DNA from: Streptomyces cavernae
GTDB lineage: Bacteria > Actinomycetota > Actinomycetes > Streptomycetales > Streptomycetaceae
Direction of reading: 5' to 3'
Assembly (NCBI RefSeq): GCF_004023625.1
Contig: NZ_RPDJ01000008.1
Span: 186,001-250,000 of the forward strand
DNA length: 64,000 nucleotides
The notes beneath the pieces are model-generated. The model was not told where the DNA came from. It was given only the letters and a program-made list of their open reading frames with translations, and ran no database searches. Of the stretch, positions 43,193 through 51,059 are shown in pieces. How positions within the stretch are numbered: the stretch's first letter is position 1; each line of letters opens with the position of its first letter. The position numbers were made by a program, and so were the translations under genes.

Positions 43193-43612
43193 ATGGCCCA
43201 GCACGTACGCGAGGTCATGACCATGGAGCCGGTGACGGTCGAACCGCGGACGTCGGTGACGACGGTGGCCCGAATGATGAGGGACGAGAACATCGGTGCC
43301 GTCCTGGTGACCGAGGGCGACCGGCTGCGAGGACTGGTCAGCGACCGCGACCTGGTGGTCCGGGCGGTCGCCGAGGGCGGCGACCCGGATCAGACCACCG
43401 TGGCCCGCGCGTGCAGCGAGGACCTGGTCACGGTGGGCCCCGACGACGACGTGGACCGCGCGGTCGAGCTGATGCGTGAGCACTCCGTCCGTCGGATCCC
43501 GGTCGTCGAGGAAGGGCATCCGGTCGGCATCGTCTCCATCGGTGACCTGGCCATGGAACGCGATCCCGGGTCGGCGCTCGGCGACATCAGCGCGGCGCGG
43601 CCCAACCAGTGA
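43193..43612 (+). CDS. tandem CBS-domain protein
   Basis: A 139-residue protein made of two CBS motifs: residues 5-60 (VREVMTMEPVTVEPRTSVTT, GAVLVTEGDRLRGLVSDRD) and 72-130 (CSEDLVTVGPDDDVDRAVEL, RRIPVVEEGHPVGIVSIGDL). Stand-alone CBS pairs bind adenosine nucleotides and act as energy or stress sensors. ATG at 43193 is chosen over ATG 43184 because GGGAGG lies ten bases upstream. A GGGTAC sequence at 43131-43136 resembles the -10 box of SigB-type stress promoters, but I find no -35 box at the right spacing. Confidence 0.9.
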   Translation: MAQHVREVMTMEPVTVEPRTSVTTVARMMRDENIGAVLVTEGDRLRGLVSDRDLVVRAVAEGGDPDQTTVARACSEDLVTVGPDDDVDRAVELMREHSVRRIPVVEEGHPVGIVSIGDLAMERDPGSALGDISAARPNQ

Positions 43613-43690
43613 CACCCGTGAAGCGCCGCCGGTGACGCCGGGAGGCATGCTCCGGCGGTCGCCGACGGCGGCAACCCTGAGGAGTACGCC

Positions 43691-43918
43691 ATGACCACTC
43701 CTGATCCCGAGCCGCGAAGTACCCCTGGGCTCGAACCGGGAGGCGGGGTGCCACCAGGTGAGACCCCGCCCGGCGAGGGGGGTACCTCCGGCATCTCCCA
43801 TCCGGAGCCGCCGGAGCTGCGCAAGGGCTGGGGCCCGATGCCGCTCGCCCTGATCCTGCTGGTGGTGGCCCTGATCGCGATCGGACTGCTCGCCATGGCG
43901 GTGGCCCTGATCGTCTGA
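43691..43918 (+). CDS. DUF6480-type small membrane protein
   Basis: The 75-residue protein has a Pro/Gly/Glu-rich N-terminal 45 residues and one membrane helix (PLALILLVVALIAIGLLAMAVALIV). It is the typical form of the small DUF6480 proteins found in Streptomyces next to stress genes. AGGAG is placed before the ATG. It is probably part of the same unit as the CBS gene, 78 bp upstream. Confidence 0.8.
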   Translation: MTTPDPEPRSTPGLEPGGGVPPGETPPGEGGTSGISHPEPPELRKGWGPMPLALILLVVALIAIGLLAMAVALIV

Positions 43919-44076
43919 GAGCTCCGAACAAAGGGGGCCCGGCTCGCGGCGTCCGGCACGCAACCCCCAAGTTCTCGGTTCGCTCGAACGGGGGACCGCA
44001 TACCGCGTTGTCTGAAGCCCCTGGTAGCTCCATGGTCAACGACCGCCCGTTGCCTGCCTGTTGATCCTTTCCCGCA

Positions 44077-44119
44077 GGAGTAGACACTGTCAACCCAAAG
44101 GGTAGACAGTGTCTACTCC
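44077..44119 (+). promoter_or_regulatory. 43-bp near-perfect palindrome, TetR operator
   Basis: The 20-bp arms at 44077-44096 and 44100-44119 are inverted repeats with one mismatch, around a central AAA. Each arm begins GGAGTAGACACTGTC. It ends 18 bp before the TetR start. A further partial copy, GTTAGACAGG, follows at 44124-44133. The size suggests binding of two TetR dimers. Confidence 0.85.
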
Positions 44120-44137
44120 TGCTGTTAGACAGGGGTC

Positions 44138-44719
44138 ATGGATGATCGGGAAACCCCGGACCGGGAAGCGGGACTGCGGCAGCGGTTGGTCGCGGTCGGC
44201 GTGGAACTGGTGACCACCGAGGGCATGCAGGCGCTGTCGTTGCGGGAGATCGCCCGCCGGGCCGGGGTGTCGCACGGAGCGCCGCGCCGGCACTTCCCCA
44301 CACACCTCGAGCTGTTGTCCGCCATCGCCCGCGAAGGCTTCGCCGAGCTGGCCGCCCGGGCGACCGCGACCGGCGACGAGCCCGACCCGCGCGCCCGGCT
44401 CACGGCGCTGGCGCACGCTTATGTCGACTTCGCCCTGGCCAACCGCGGCATGTACGAGCTGATGTTCCGCCACGATCTGCTGGAGAGCGACCGCCTCGGC
44501 CTGCGGGAGACCAGCCTGCCGCTCTTCCGGCTGCTCGGTGAGCTGATCACCCGTGTCCGTCCCGACGCCGACGCCGCGGTCGTCGCGGGCGCACTCTGGG
44601 CGAACCTGCACGGCATCGCCCAGCTCTGGAACTGGCGCAGCCTCCAGCTGCCCACCGGAGCCGACGACGTGCGACCGCTGGTCTCGGCCGCGCTCGAGGC
44701 CCATCTGGGGCCCGCGTGA
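44138..44719 (+). CDS. TetR-family repressor of the adjacent efflux pump
   Basis: A 193-residue TetR/AcrR regulator. The N-terminal helix-turn-helix (about residues 12-55) contains MQALSLREIARRAGVSHGAPRRHFPTH. The C-terminal domain, about 75-190, is a TetR_C_13/WHG-like ligand domain with YVDFALANRGMYELMFRHDL. The start lies 18 bp after a large palindrome, so it represses its own operon. Its stop overlaps the MFS gene start (GTGA). The ligand is probably a drug exported by the pump. Confidence 0.92.
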   Translation: MDDRETPDREAGLRQRLVAVGVELVTTEGMQALSLREIARRAGVSHGAPRRHFPTHLELLSAIAREGFAELAARATATGDEPDPRARLTALAHAYVDFALANRGMYELMFRHDLLESDRLGLRETSLPLFRLLGELITRVRPDADAAVVAGALWANLHGIAQLWNWRSLQLPTGADDVRPLVSAALEAHLGPA

Positions 44720-46065
44720 GGCTCACTCTCGTCTGCAGCGTCACCGGCGCCGTCATCGTCGCCCTGGACGGCACCGTGCTCAGCGTCGTCCAGCCCGCCC
44801 TCCAGCGCGATCTGGACGCCTCCGTCACCCAGGTCCAGTGGACCAGCACCGGCTACCTCATCGCGGTGGCGAGTCTGCTCGTCCTCGCCGGCCGCCTGGG
44901 CGACCGGTACGGACACCTGCGGATCTTCGCCATCGGCATGCTCGGCTTCGGAGCCGCCTCGGCCGGGATCGGCCTCGCACCCGGCATCGGCTGGGTGATC
45001 GGCCTGCGCGTGGCTCAGGGCGTCTTCGGCGCGCTGCTGCAGCCGGCCACGCTCGGCATGCTGCGTGCCGCGTATCCGCCGGACCGGCTCGGCACGCCCA
45101 TCGCCCTGCGTACCAGTGCCATCGGCGTCGCGGCGGCGGCCGGTCCGCTGGTCGGCGGCGCGCTCGCGACCCCGTTCGGGTGGCGCTCGGTGTTCTGGCT
45201 GAACGTGGTGCCGGCGGTGGTCCTGGGCGCTCTCGCGCTCGCCCTCGCGCGGGAGGCGCGGGTGGCGCCCGACCGCGGTGGCGCCCCGCGGGTGGGGCTC
45301 GATCTGCCCGGAGCGGGACTGCTCGCGATCACGTCGGCGGGCCTGGTCCACGCCCTCGCCGGGGCGTCCGGCACAGGCTGGCCGACGGCCGCGGGCACGG
45401 CCCTCACGGTCATCGCCGGAGCCGCGTTCGTACGCCACCTGCGGCGCACACCGGACCCCCTCGTCCCGCCCGCGGTGCTGCGGTCAGGCACCGTCGCCGC
45501 GGCCTTGGCCGTGCTCGTCGCCGCCTCCGCGGCGATGTTCGGGACGCTGTTCGTGGCCACGTACTTCCTGCAGGACGTCCTCGGCCTCGACCCGCTGCGG
45601 ACCGCTCTGTGGGGGCTTCCCGGGCCCGCGATGATGGTGCTGGGCGCTCCCCTCGCCGCCGTGTCGGCACGCCGCCACGGCCCCCGGCGGACGGTCGGCG
45701 GCGGGATGGTGCTGCTGGCCCTGGGCATCGGACTGTTCGCAGGGCTCGACCGGACGGCGACGGCTCCCGCCGTCGGCGCCTGCTTCGTCCTGATCGGCGC
45801 CGGGTTCGGCGCCGTGATGATGACCGCGACGGCCGTCGTCGTACGGCATGCCGCGGTTGCCCACGCCGGGGTGGCGGGCGGACTGCAGCAGACGGCCATG
45901 AACATCGGCCCGATGCTCGGCGTCGCCGCCGCGACCGCCCTCATGGCCCGCGAGGCGAACGGTGCCGCCGGATCCCCGCTGCTGCCCCTCGCGGCGGTCG
46001 CCGCCCTCGGCGCGTTCCTCGCGATCCGGCTCCCGGCGCCCGTCCTGCCCGAGCGGGACCCCTGA
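44716..46065 (+). CDS. MFS drug exporter (DHA2/EmrB-QacA type)
   Basis: The 449-residue membrane protein belongs to the major facilitator superfamily, DHA2-like. SVTGAVIVALDGTVLSVVQPA near residue 9 holds the early acidic residue in TM1, and VLAGRLGDRYGHLRIFAIG near 57 is motif A. RVAQGVFGALLQPATLGML near 97 follows. About 12-14 membrane segments are present. It is coupled to the TetR gene by a GTGA overlap, a standard efflux-pump arrangement. The substrates are unknown. Confidence 0.9.
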   Translation: MRLTLVCSVTGAVIVALDGTVLSVVQPALQRDLDASVTQVQWTSTGYLIAVASLLVLAGRLGDRYGHLRIFAIGMLGFGAASAGIGLAPGIGWVIGLRVAQGVFGALLQPATLGMLRAAYPPDRLGTPIALRTSAIGVAAAAGPLVGGALATPFGWRSVFWLNVVPAVVLGALALALAREARVAPDRGGAPRVGLDLPGAGLLAITSAGLVHALAGASGTGWPTAAGTALTVIAGAAFVRHLRRTPDPLVPPAVLRSGTVAAALAVLVAASAAMFGTLFVATYFLQDVLGLDPLRTALWGLPGPAMMVLGAPLAAVSARRHGPRRTVGGGMVLLALGIGLFAGLDRTATAPAVGACFVLIGAGFGAVMMTATAVVVRHAAVAHAGVAGGLQQTAMNIGPMLGVAAATALMAREANGAAGSPLLPLAAVAALGAFLAIRLPAPVLPERDP

Positions 46066-46126
46066 AGGTCCTGGTTTGGCCCACAATGCCGCGGCTACCC
46101 GTGCGGGCAGAAAGGAGACGGGCCCT

Positions 46127-46519
46127 GTGACATCCGCGGCGAACCAGAACCAGACAACCGATCAGCAGGTCCTCATCCGCTTCCTTGAGGACCGCTTTGC
46201 CTGTGCTCAGGCCTGCAGCGAGTGCGCACGGGTCTGCGCCCTGCGTGCGAGCCACGCCGACCCGGACGGACCGCCCGACCAGGAGCGGCTCCGCCGCAAG
46301 GCCATCCTGTGCACCGAGGTCTGCGACGCGACCTGTCGCCTGCTCTCCGAGGAGAGCCGCCAGGACGAGACCGGCATCCGACTCCAGGTCGAGTGGTGCC
46401 GGACCATGTGCCTCGAGTGCGCGCAGGCGTGCGACGGGTACGTGGACGCGGCGGACTGCGCCGCGGCGTGCCGGGCGTGCGCGCGGGCGTGCACGGACTT
46501 TCTCGCGACGCTGAACTGA
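46127..46519 (+). CDS. four-helix-bundle copper-binding protein (DUF326/Csp-like)
   Basis: The 130-residue protein contains 15 cysteines in four helical groups: ACAQACSECARVC, CTEVCDATC, CRTMCLECAQAC and CAAACRACARAC. This C-x3-C pattern inside helices is that of the cytosolic copper storage proteins, which fill a helical tube with Cu(I). No signal peptide is seen. GTG at 46127 has AAAGGAGA before it. It stands alone after the MFS gene, and its 3' side is followed by a long repeat tract. Confidence 0.88.
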   Translation: MTSAANQNQTTDQQVLIRFLEDRFACAQACSECARVCALRASHADPDGPPDQERLRRKAILCTEVCDATCRLLSEESRQDETGIRLQVEWCRTMCLECAQACDGYVDAADCAAACRACARACTDFLATLN

Positions 46520-46559
46520 CGCGTGCGCCGCGCCTGCGCGTGGCGTGACTGACACGTGC

Positions 46560-46995
46560 ACACAGCTGGGAAGCTGCTGCGCGGCTCGGACGGGCTGCGT
46601 GGCCCCGGGCTGTGTGGCTGGGACGGGCTGCGTGGCGTGGCTCGGAAGGGCTGAGTGGCCTCGGGCTGCGGGGCTTGGACGGGCTGCGTGGCCGCCGGGA
46701 ACTGCCGCCTGGCGGGGACGGCGGGCTGCGTGGGCCGCGGCCTGTGGCGGCGGCTGCGCGGCCGAGGTGGAGGCTGCGCGGCTCCGACGGCGGCTGCACG
46801 GCTGCACGACGGGCCGGGCGGGGGTGCACCACTCCCGGCCCTTCCGCGGCCGTTTGCGCGGCAGCCGGCCCCGGGCGCAGCGGTGGGCCCTGGGTGTGTG
46901 GCAATCGGCCCTGGGCGCGGAAGCGGCCCAGGGCCGCCACTGGCCCTGGGCGCGGCAGCCGGCCCTGAGCGGCGCGGCCAGTCGCCGCGGCGGGC
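46560..46995. repeat. degenerate GGGCTGCGTGGC-type repeat tract
   Basis: Imperfect copies of a 12-24 base unit containing CGGGCTGCGTGGC and GGCTGCGCGG recur over about 430 bp between the copper protein and the convergent phosphatase gene. Long frames on both strands are by-products of the repeat composition. No gene was supported. Confidence 0.6.
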
Positions 46996-47020
46996 GGCTG
47001 CGCCGGCGAACCCCGCGTCC

Positions 47021-47590
47021 TCAACCACGCGGCCCCAGCGGCACCCCCACCCGCAGATTCCACCTTCCCATCCGCCCGCTGAGCTCCGTCATCGTCAGCG
47101 GCGGCACGTCGATCCGCCAGAACGCCTGCCCGGGAGCTCCCAGGACGTGCACGGCCGCGGCGCGTACGACCTCCGGTTCCACGACCGCCACCGTCCTGGC
47201 CGAGGCGTCCGCGAGGTCGTCCAGCCAGCGCGCCACACGAGTGCACAGCTCCTGCACCGACTCCCCGCCGTGGGGGGCGGCCGTCGGGTCGGCGAGCCAG
47301 GCCGCGACCGACTCCGGTTCCCCGGCCCCCACTTCGGCCAGCGTCCTGCCGCGCCAGCGCCCCACCGCGAGTCCGGCCGGTGCGGGCGGGGACGCCGGGT
47401 CCAGCGCCAACGCCTCGGCCGTTTCCCGGCAGCGCGCCGTGGGGGAGGTGAACGACCGGTCCGCGGCGGGTGGTTCGGCCGTACCGGCGGCCCGCAGTCC
47501 GGCGGGGTCCAGCGAGCACCCGTCATCGAATCGCGCTTCCCGCAGCGCCTTGTTGATCGCCGGTGAGATCAACATCACTCGGCTGTTCAT
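47021..47590 (-). CDS. histidine-phosphatase-family protein lacking the RHG motif
   Basis: The 189-residue protein has the outline of the histidine phosphatase (phosphoglycerate-mutase-like) fold: SPTARCRETAEALAL near residue 48, VGRWRGRTLAEV near 75, HGGESVQELCTRVARWL near 104 and VVEPEVVRAAAVHVLG near 130. The N-terminus reads SRVMLISPAINKALREARFDDG, with SPA where LVRHG is normally found, so the phosphorylated His is missing. The second catalytic region also lacks a clear His. Such proteins may bind but not cleave phosphate esters. It is divergent from the cobalamin riboswitch, so a cobalamin-linked role (CobC-like) is possible but unproven. Confidence 0.8.
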   Translation of the reverse strand: MNSRVMLISPAINKALREARFDDGCSLDPAGLRAAGTAEPPAADRSFTSPTARCRETAEALALDPASPPAPAGLAVGRWRGRTLAEVGAGEPESVAAWLADPTAAPHGGESVQELCTRVARWLDDLADASARTVAVVEPEVVRAAAVHVLGAPGQAFWRIDVPPLTMTELSGRMGRWNLRVGVPLGPRG

Positions 47591-47699
47591 AAGCCCCTCT
47601 CGCAGCTCAACACCCTTGTCCGCGGCCCCACTTGGCGGCGTGACCATGACACCCGTGCGCCCTACGCCGGTCCATGCGCCCTTGGCCACGCCCTCCGCT

Positions 47700-47835
47700 T
47701 CGCGGTACGGTCTCGTCGATATTGACGACGGCTCGGCGGAAGCCGGTGAGAATCCGGCACGGTCGCGCCACTGTAAGCCCGGTACGCACCACCCCACAGG
47801 GGCGATGCGCTCCGGGCAAGTCAGACCCGCTTCCG
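47700..47835 (+). promoter_or_regulatory. cobalamin riboswitch
   Basis: The conserved cobalamin core is clear: GGAAGCCGGTGAGAATCCGG at 47738-47757, directly followed by CACGGTCGCGCCACTGT up to 47774, and AAGTCAGACCCGC near 47818-47830. These match the B12-box/kissing-loop consensus. The ribosome site GGAGGT before cbtB begins about 45 bp after the aptamer, so cobalamin binding would shut translation or transcription of cbtBA. Confidence 0.92.
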
Positions 47836-47886
47836 TCGTCCTGTGCACCACCGAGACGGGACGCGAGTTCCCCAGGAGGTCCTGCC

Positions 47887-48114
47887 ATGGCGCAGTCCGT
47901 CGTCCAGCCGACCACAACCGCCGTTCCCACCGACGCCCCCGCCAAGCTCCCGATCGGCGCGATCGCCCCCTGGGCGGTCTTCTTCGGCGTCCTGATGCTG
48001 GTCCTGCTCTACTTCGTCGGCGCCGAGCAGGGCGCCACCGCGCTGGTCTCCGGCGAGGGCGTGCACGAATGGGTGCACGACGCCCGCCACCTGCTCGGCT
48101 TCCCGTGCCACTGA
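47887..48114 (+). CDS. cbtB: cobalt transporter small subunit CbtB
   Basis: The 75-residue protein has one membrane helix (IGAIAPWAVFFGVLMLVLLYFVG) and a C-terminal His-rich end HEWVHDARHLLGFPCH. This is the CbtB family, whose conserved histidines bind cobalt. It lies directly after the cobalamin riboswitch with AGGAGGT before the ATG and is followed by cbtA, giving a B12-repressed cobalt uptake unit. Confidence 0.93.
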   Translation: MAQSVVQPTTTAVPTDAPAKLPIGAIAPWAVFFGVLMLVLLYFVGAEQGATALVSGEGVHEWVHDARHLLGFPCH

Positions 48115-48139
48115 CGGCGCGGCAGAAGCGAACGGGCTC

Positions 48140-48904
48140 ATGAACTCCGTCACCGTCAGAAACCTCTTGGTGCGTGGCATGCTCGCGGGACTCGTCGCGG
48201 GCCTGCTCGCCCTGGTCGTCGCCTATTTCCTGGGCGAACCGCGTGTGGACGAGGCCATCGCGTTCGAGGAGGCGAACTCCCACGAACACGGCGGCACCGA
48301 AATCGTCAGCCGCACCATGCAGTCCACCGCCGGCCTGAGCACGGGTGTCCTCGTCTACGGGGTCGCGTTCGGCGGCATCGCCTCCCTCGCGTACTGCTTC
48401 GCGCTCGGCCGGATCGGCCGCTTCGGACCGCGCGCGAGCGCGCTGATGCTGTCGACCGCCGGACTGCTCGCGGTGTACGTCATCCCCTTCCTGAAGTACC
48501 CGGCCAATCCGCCCGCCGTCGGCAACCCCGACACCCTCGACCAGCGCACCACCCTGTACTTCCTGATGGTCGTGCTCGGTGTGTTGCTGGCCGTCGGCGC
48601 GGTGATCCTGGGCAAGCGCCTGGCACCGCGGCTGGGCAACTTCAACGCCACCATCGCGGCGGGCGCGTTCCTCGTCCTCGTCGTCGGTCTGGCGTACGCC
48701 TTCCTGCCGTCGTTCAACGAGGTGCCGGAGGGCTTCTCCGCCACCCTGCTGTGGCAGTACCGGCTGGCGGCCCTGGCCATCCAGGTGACCCTGTGGACCT
48801 CCTTCGGGCTGGTCTTCGGGTTCCTGGCCGAGCGGGTGCTCAACCCGCGCGCGGCCACCGAGGGCCGGTCGGCGGGTACGCGGCCGACTCCGGTCGCGCA
48901 CTGA
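48140..48904 (+). CDS. cbtA: cobalt transporter subunit CbtA
   Basis: The 254-residue membrane protein has about six helices and belongs to CbtA. LVRGMLAGLVAGLLALVVAYFLGEP starts the protein. EEANSHEHGG near residue 47 is the His-containing loop that likely binds cobalt. PANPPAVGNPDTLDQRTTLY near 121 is a strong family motif. It is 25 bp from cbtB and ends before a strong terminator hairpin. Together they import cobalt for cobalamin synthesis. Confidence 0.93.
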   Translation: MNSVTVRNLLVRGMLAGLVAGLLALVVAYFLGEPRVDEAIAFEEANSHEHGGTEIVSRTMQSTAGLSTGVLVYGVAFGGIASLAYCFALGRIGRFGPRASALMLSTAGLLAVYVIPFLKYPANPPAVGNPDTLDQRTTLYFLMVVLGVLLAVGAVILGKRLAPRLGNFNATIAAGAFLVLVVGLAYAFLPSFNEVPEGFSATLLWQYRLAALAIQVTLWTSFGLVFGFLAERVLNPRAATEGRSAGTRPTPVAH

Positions 48905-48940
48905 GCGGCCCCACAGCGGCCGATTCCCGTCACGTACCGA

Positions 48941-48975
48941 GCGAAGGGTCCCCGGAGCCACCGGGGACCCTTCGC
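48941..48975 (+). terminator. terminator hairpin after cbtA
   Basis: A perfect 15-bp inverted repeat (48941-48955 with 48961-48975) has a five-base AGCCA loop, 36 bp after the cbtA stop. There is no U-run, as is usual in Streptomyces. Confidence 0.85.
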
Positions 48976-49017
48976 CGTGCCGTCGTACGGTTACGGTGAG
49001 CGCCTCGCCTTCTGCCG

Positions 49018-49077
49018 GCAGCGCCATGATCGCGCAGGCAGCGCCATGATCGCGCGGACAGCCCCTGATCGTGTGGG
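49018..49077. repeat. 20-bp tandem repeat, three copies
   Basis: Units at 49018, 49038 and 49058 share GCAGCGCCATGATCGCGC, with the third copy more diverged. They lie between the cbtA terminator and the acyl-CoA dehydrogenase promoter. Confidence 0.75.
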
Positions 49078-49154
49078 CAGCGCGTGGCGGGGGCGCGGGG
49101 CATGGCGGGGCGCGGCGTATGGCCGGAGGGCGTGTCATCACCATTCCCTATTTC

Positions 49155-49168
49155 TGTAACACGTTCTA
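49155..49168 (+). promoter_or_regulatory. KstR-like operator
   Basis: TGTAACACGTTCTA fits the palindromic pattern TNNAACNNGTTNNA bound by the mycobacterial cholesterol repressor KstR. It lies 45 bp before the acyl-CoA dehydrogenase start, close to where a promoter would be. Confidence 0.6.
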
Positions 49169-49213
49169 CCGTGTGCGCCGTCAAGTCCGGCCGTGGGGAA
49201 GCCTGGAGGCGCC

Positions 49214-50404
49214 ATGCATCTCGAATACACGCCCGAGCAGCAGCAGTTGCGCACCGAACTGCGGACCTACTTCGCCGAGTTGGTGCCGGACAACGCCTAC
49301 TCGCGCTATGCGGACCCCGCGGCCCAGAAGCGGTTCTACCGCGACGCCATCCGCCGGCTCGGTTCCGACGGCTGGCTCGGGGTCGGCTGGCCCAAGGAGT
49401 ACGGCGGGCGCGGGCTCACCCCCATGGAACAGTTCATCTTCTTCGACGAGGCCGCACAGGCGGGTGTACCGCTGCCGCTGATGGCACTCAACACGGTCGG
49501 GCCGACCATCATGCAGTTCGGCACCGAGGAGCAGAAGGCGTACTTCCTGCCGCGCATCCTTTCCGGCGAGATCGACTTCGCGATCGGCTACAGCGAACCC
49601 GACGCCGGAACCGACCTGGCGGCGCTGAAGACACGCGCGGTCCGCGAGGGAGACGAGACCACCGGCCACTACACGGTCAACGGCCAGAAGATCTGGACCA
49701 CCAACGGCGACACCGCCGACTGGGTCTGGCTCGCCGTGCGTACCGATCCCGAGGCCCCACCGCACAAGGGCATCACGATGCTCCTGGTCCCCACCACGGA
49801 CCCCGGTTACTCCTGCACCCTCATCAACACCCTCGCCTCGCACGACACCACCGCGAGCTACTACGAGAACATCCGCGTGCCCGCGTCGCACCGGGTCGGC
49901 GAGGAGAACAAGGGCTGGCGGCTGATCACCAACCAGCTCAACCACGAGCGGGTCACCCTGGCCGCGCACGGCACCATGGCGATCCGGGCCCTGCACCAGG
50001 TGCAGCGCTGGGCGATGGAGACCAAGCTGGCCGACGGCCGCCGCGTCGTCGACCTGCCCTGGGTGCGCCGCCGCCTCGCCCAGACCCACACCCGTCTCGA
50101 CGCGATGAAACTCCTCAACTGGCAGATGGTGAACGCCGTCCAGCAGGGCACGCTCACCCCGCAGGACGCCTCGGCCGTCAAGGTCTACGGCTCGGAGGCG
50201 CGCCGGGACGCGTACGCCTGGCTGATGGAGATCGTCGCGGCGGCCGGTCCGCTGAAGGAGGGCTCGGCGGGCACGGTCCTCCACGGCGAACTGGAACGCG
50301 GCTACCGGTCGGCCGTGATCTTCACCTTCGGCGGCGGCAACAACGAGATCCAGCGCGAGATCATCGCCTGGATCGGCCTGGGAATGCCGCGCGTCCGCCG
50401 CTGA
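49214..50404 (+). CDS. acyl-CoA dehydrogenase (FadE-type)
   Basis: The 396-residue flavoprotein introduces a trans double bond between C2 and C3 of an acyl-CoA. GVGWPKEYGGRGLTPMEQ near residue 55, AIGYSEPDAGTDLAALKT near 125 and GQKIWTTNGDTADWVWLAVR near 157 are the FAD- and substrate-binding segments. GAAGSLKEGS-like and FGGGNNEIQREIIAW near the end are usual. The residue corresponding to the catalytic Glu could not be placed with confidence; alpha-subunit-like FadE proteins of steroid degradation sometimes lack it. ATG at 49214 has GGAGG before it. The KstR-like site hints at sterol or branched acyl-CoA use. Confidence 0.88.
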   Translation: MHLEYTPEQQQLRTELRTYFAELVPDNAYSRYADPAAQKRFYRDAIRRLGSDGWLGVGWPKEYGGRGLTPMEQFIFFDEAAQAGVPLPLMALNTVGPTIMQFGTEEQKAYFLPRILSGEIDFAIGYSEPDAGTDLAALKTRAVREGDETTGHYTVNGQKIWTTNGDTADWVWLAVRTDPEAPPHKGITMLLVPTTDPGYSCTLINTLASHDTTASYYENIRVPASHRVGEENKGWRLITNQLNHERVTLAAHGTMAIRALHQVQRWAMETKLADGRRVVDLPWVRRRLAQTHTRLDAMKLLNWQMVNAVQQGTLTPQDASAVKVYGSEARRDAYAWLMEIVAAAGPLKEGSAGTVLHGELERGYRSAVIFTFGGGNNEIQREIIAWIGLGMPRVRR

Positions 50405-50472
50405 GCGGTTTGTGACGAGGATTTTTAGTTGGCACAAGAGAGGGGTAATTGACACCAAGATCACGGTGGTTC

Positions 50473-50955
50473 TCAGAGGTGACGGCGCATCACCTCGATG
50501 CACCTGTCCCGGGCCGCGTTTGATCGGTCCCGGGGGTACGGGGTTCCGAGGTTCATGCCGCTGTCGGTAGTGACCGGTGGCTGCTGCCACGCGAGGCCCA
50601 TCTGCGCGTCGGCTTCCGCTCGCGCCGTGGCCACGAGGGTTGCGTAGGGACCCGCGACGGCCATGGCCTCGAACTGAAGCCACGCCTGGTGGAAGGTCAT
50701 TCGTGCCAGCAAAGTGCTGACCTCGTCGGTGAGTTGTTGTCGCACGGCGGACAGGACTCGGGACGGCGCCGTATGCGGTACGGCATCTCCAGGTACTCCT
50801 CGACCGCCGTCAGCGCTTCGGCGAAGCTCTTGGCCCGGCGTTCCCTCCGTACGTCCGCTGGTTGAGGGTGTAGGTGAGGCTGCCTTGCTGGCCAGAGGCC
50901 TTACGTGCCGTCCGCTCCTGCTCACCCCGGCCGTCACCCTGACCCGCTGGTGGCA
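50473..50955 (-). pseudogene. frameshifted hypothetical protein
   Basis: The terminal frame reads SAVRQQLTDEVSTLLARMTF, HQAWLQFEAMAVAGPYATLV and RDRCIEVMRRHL up to the stop at 50473. Just upstream, AKSFAEALTAVEEYLEMPYR continues in another frame, and TYTLNQRTYGGNAG in a third. It looks like one hypothetical protein broken by at least two indels. I do not recognise the family. Confidence 0.5.
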
Positions 50956-51059
50956 AGCCTGGACCGACAAGGACCCGCCGTCCGAACTCCAGGCCCTCCT
51001 CGACGCGGTCACCGCCGGCAGACCGCTTGATCTCTACCGCCCGGTCCGGGTGGATCCAC

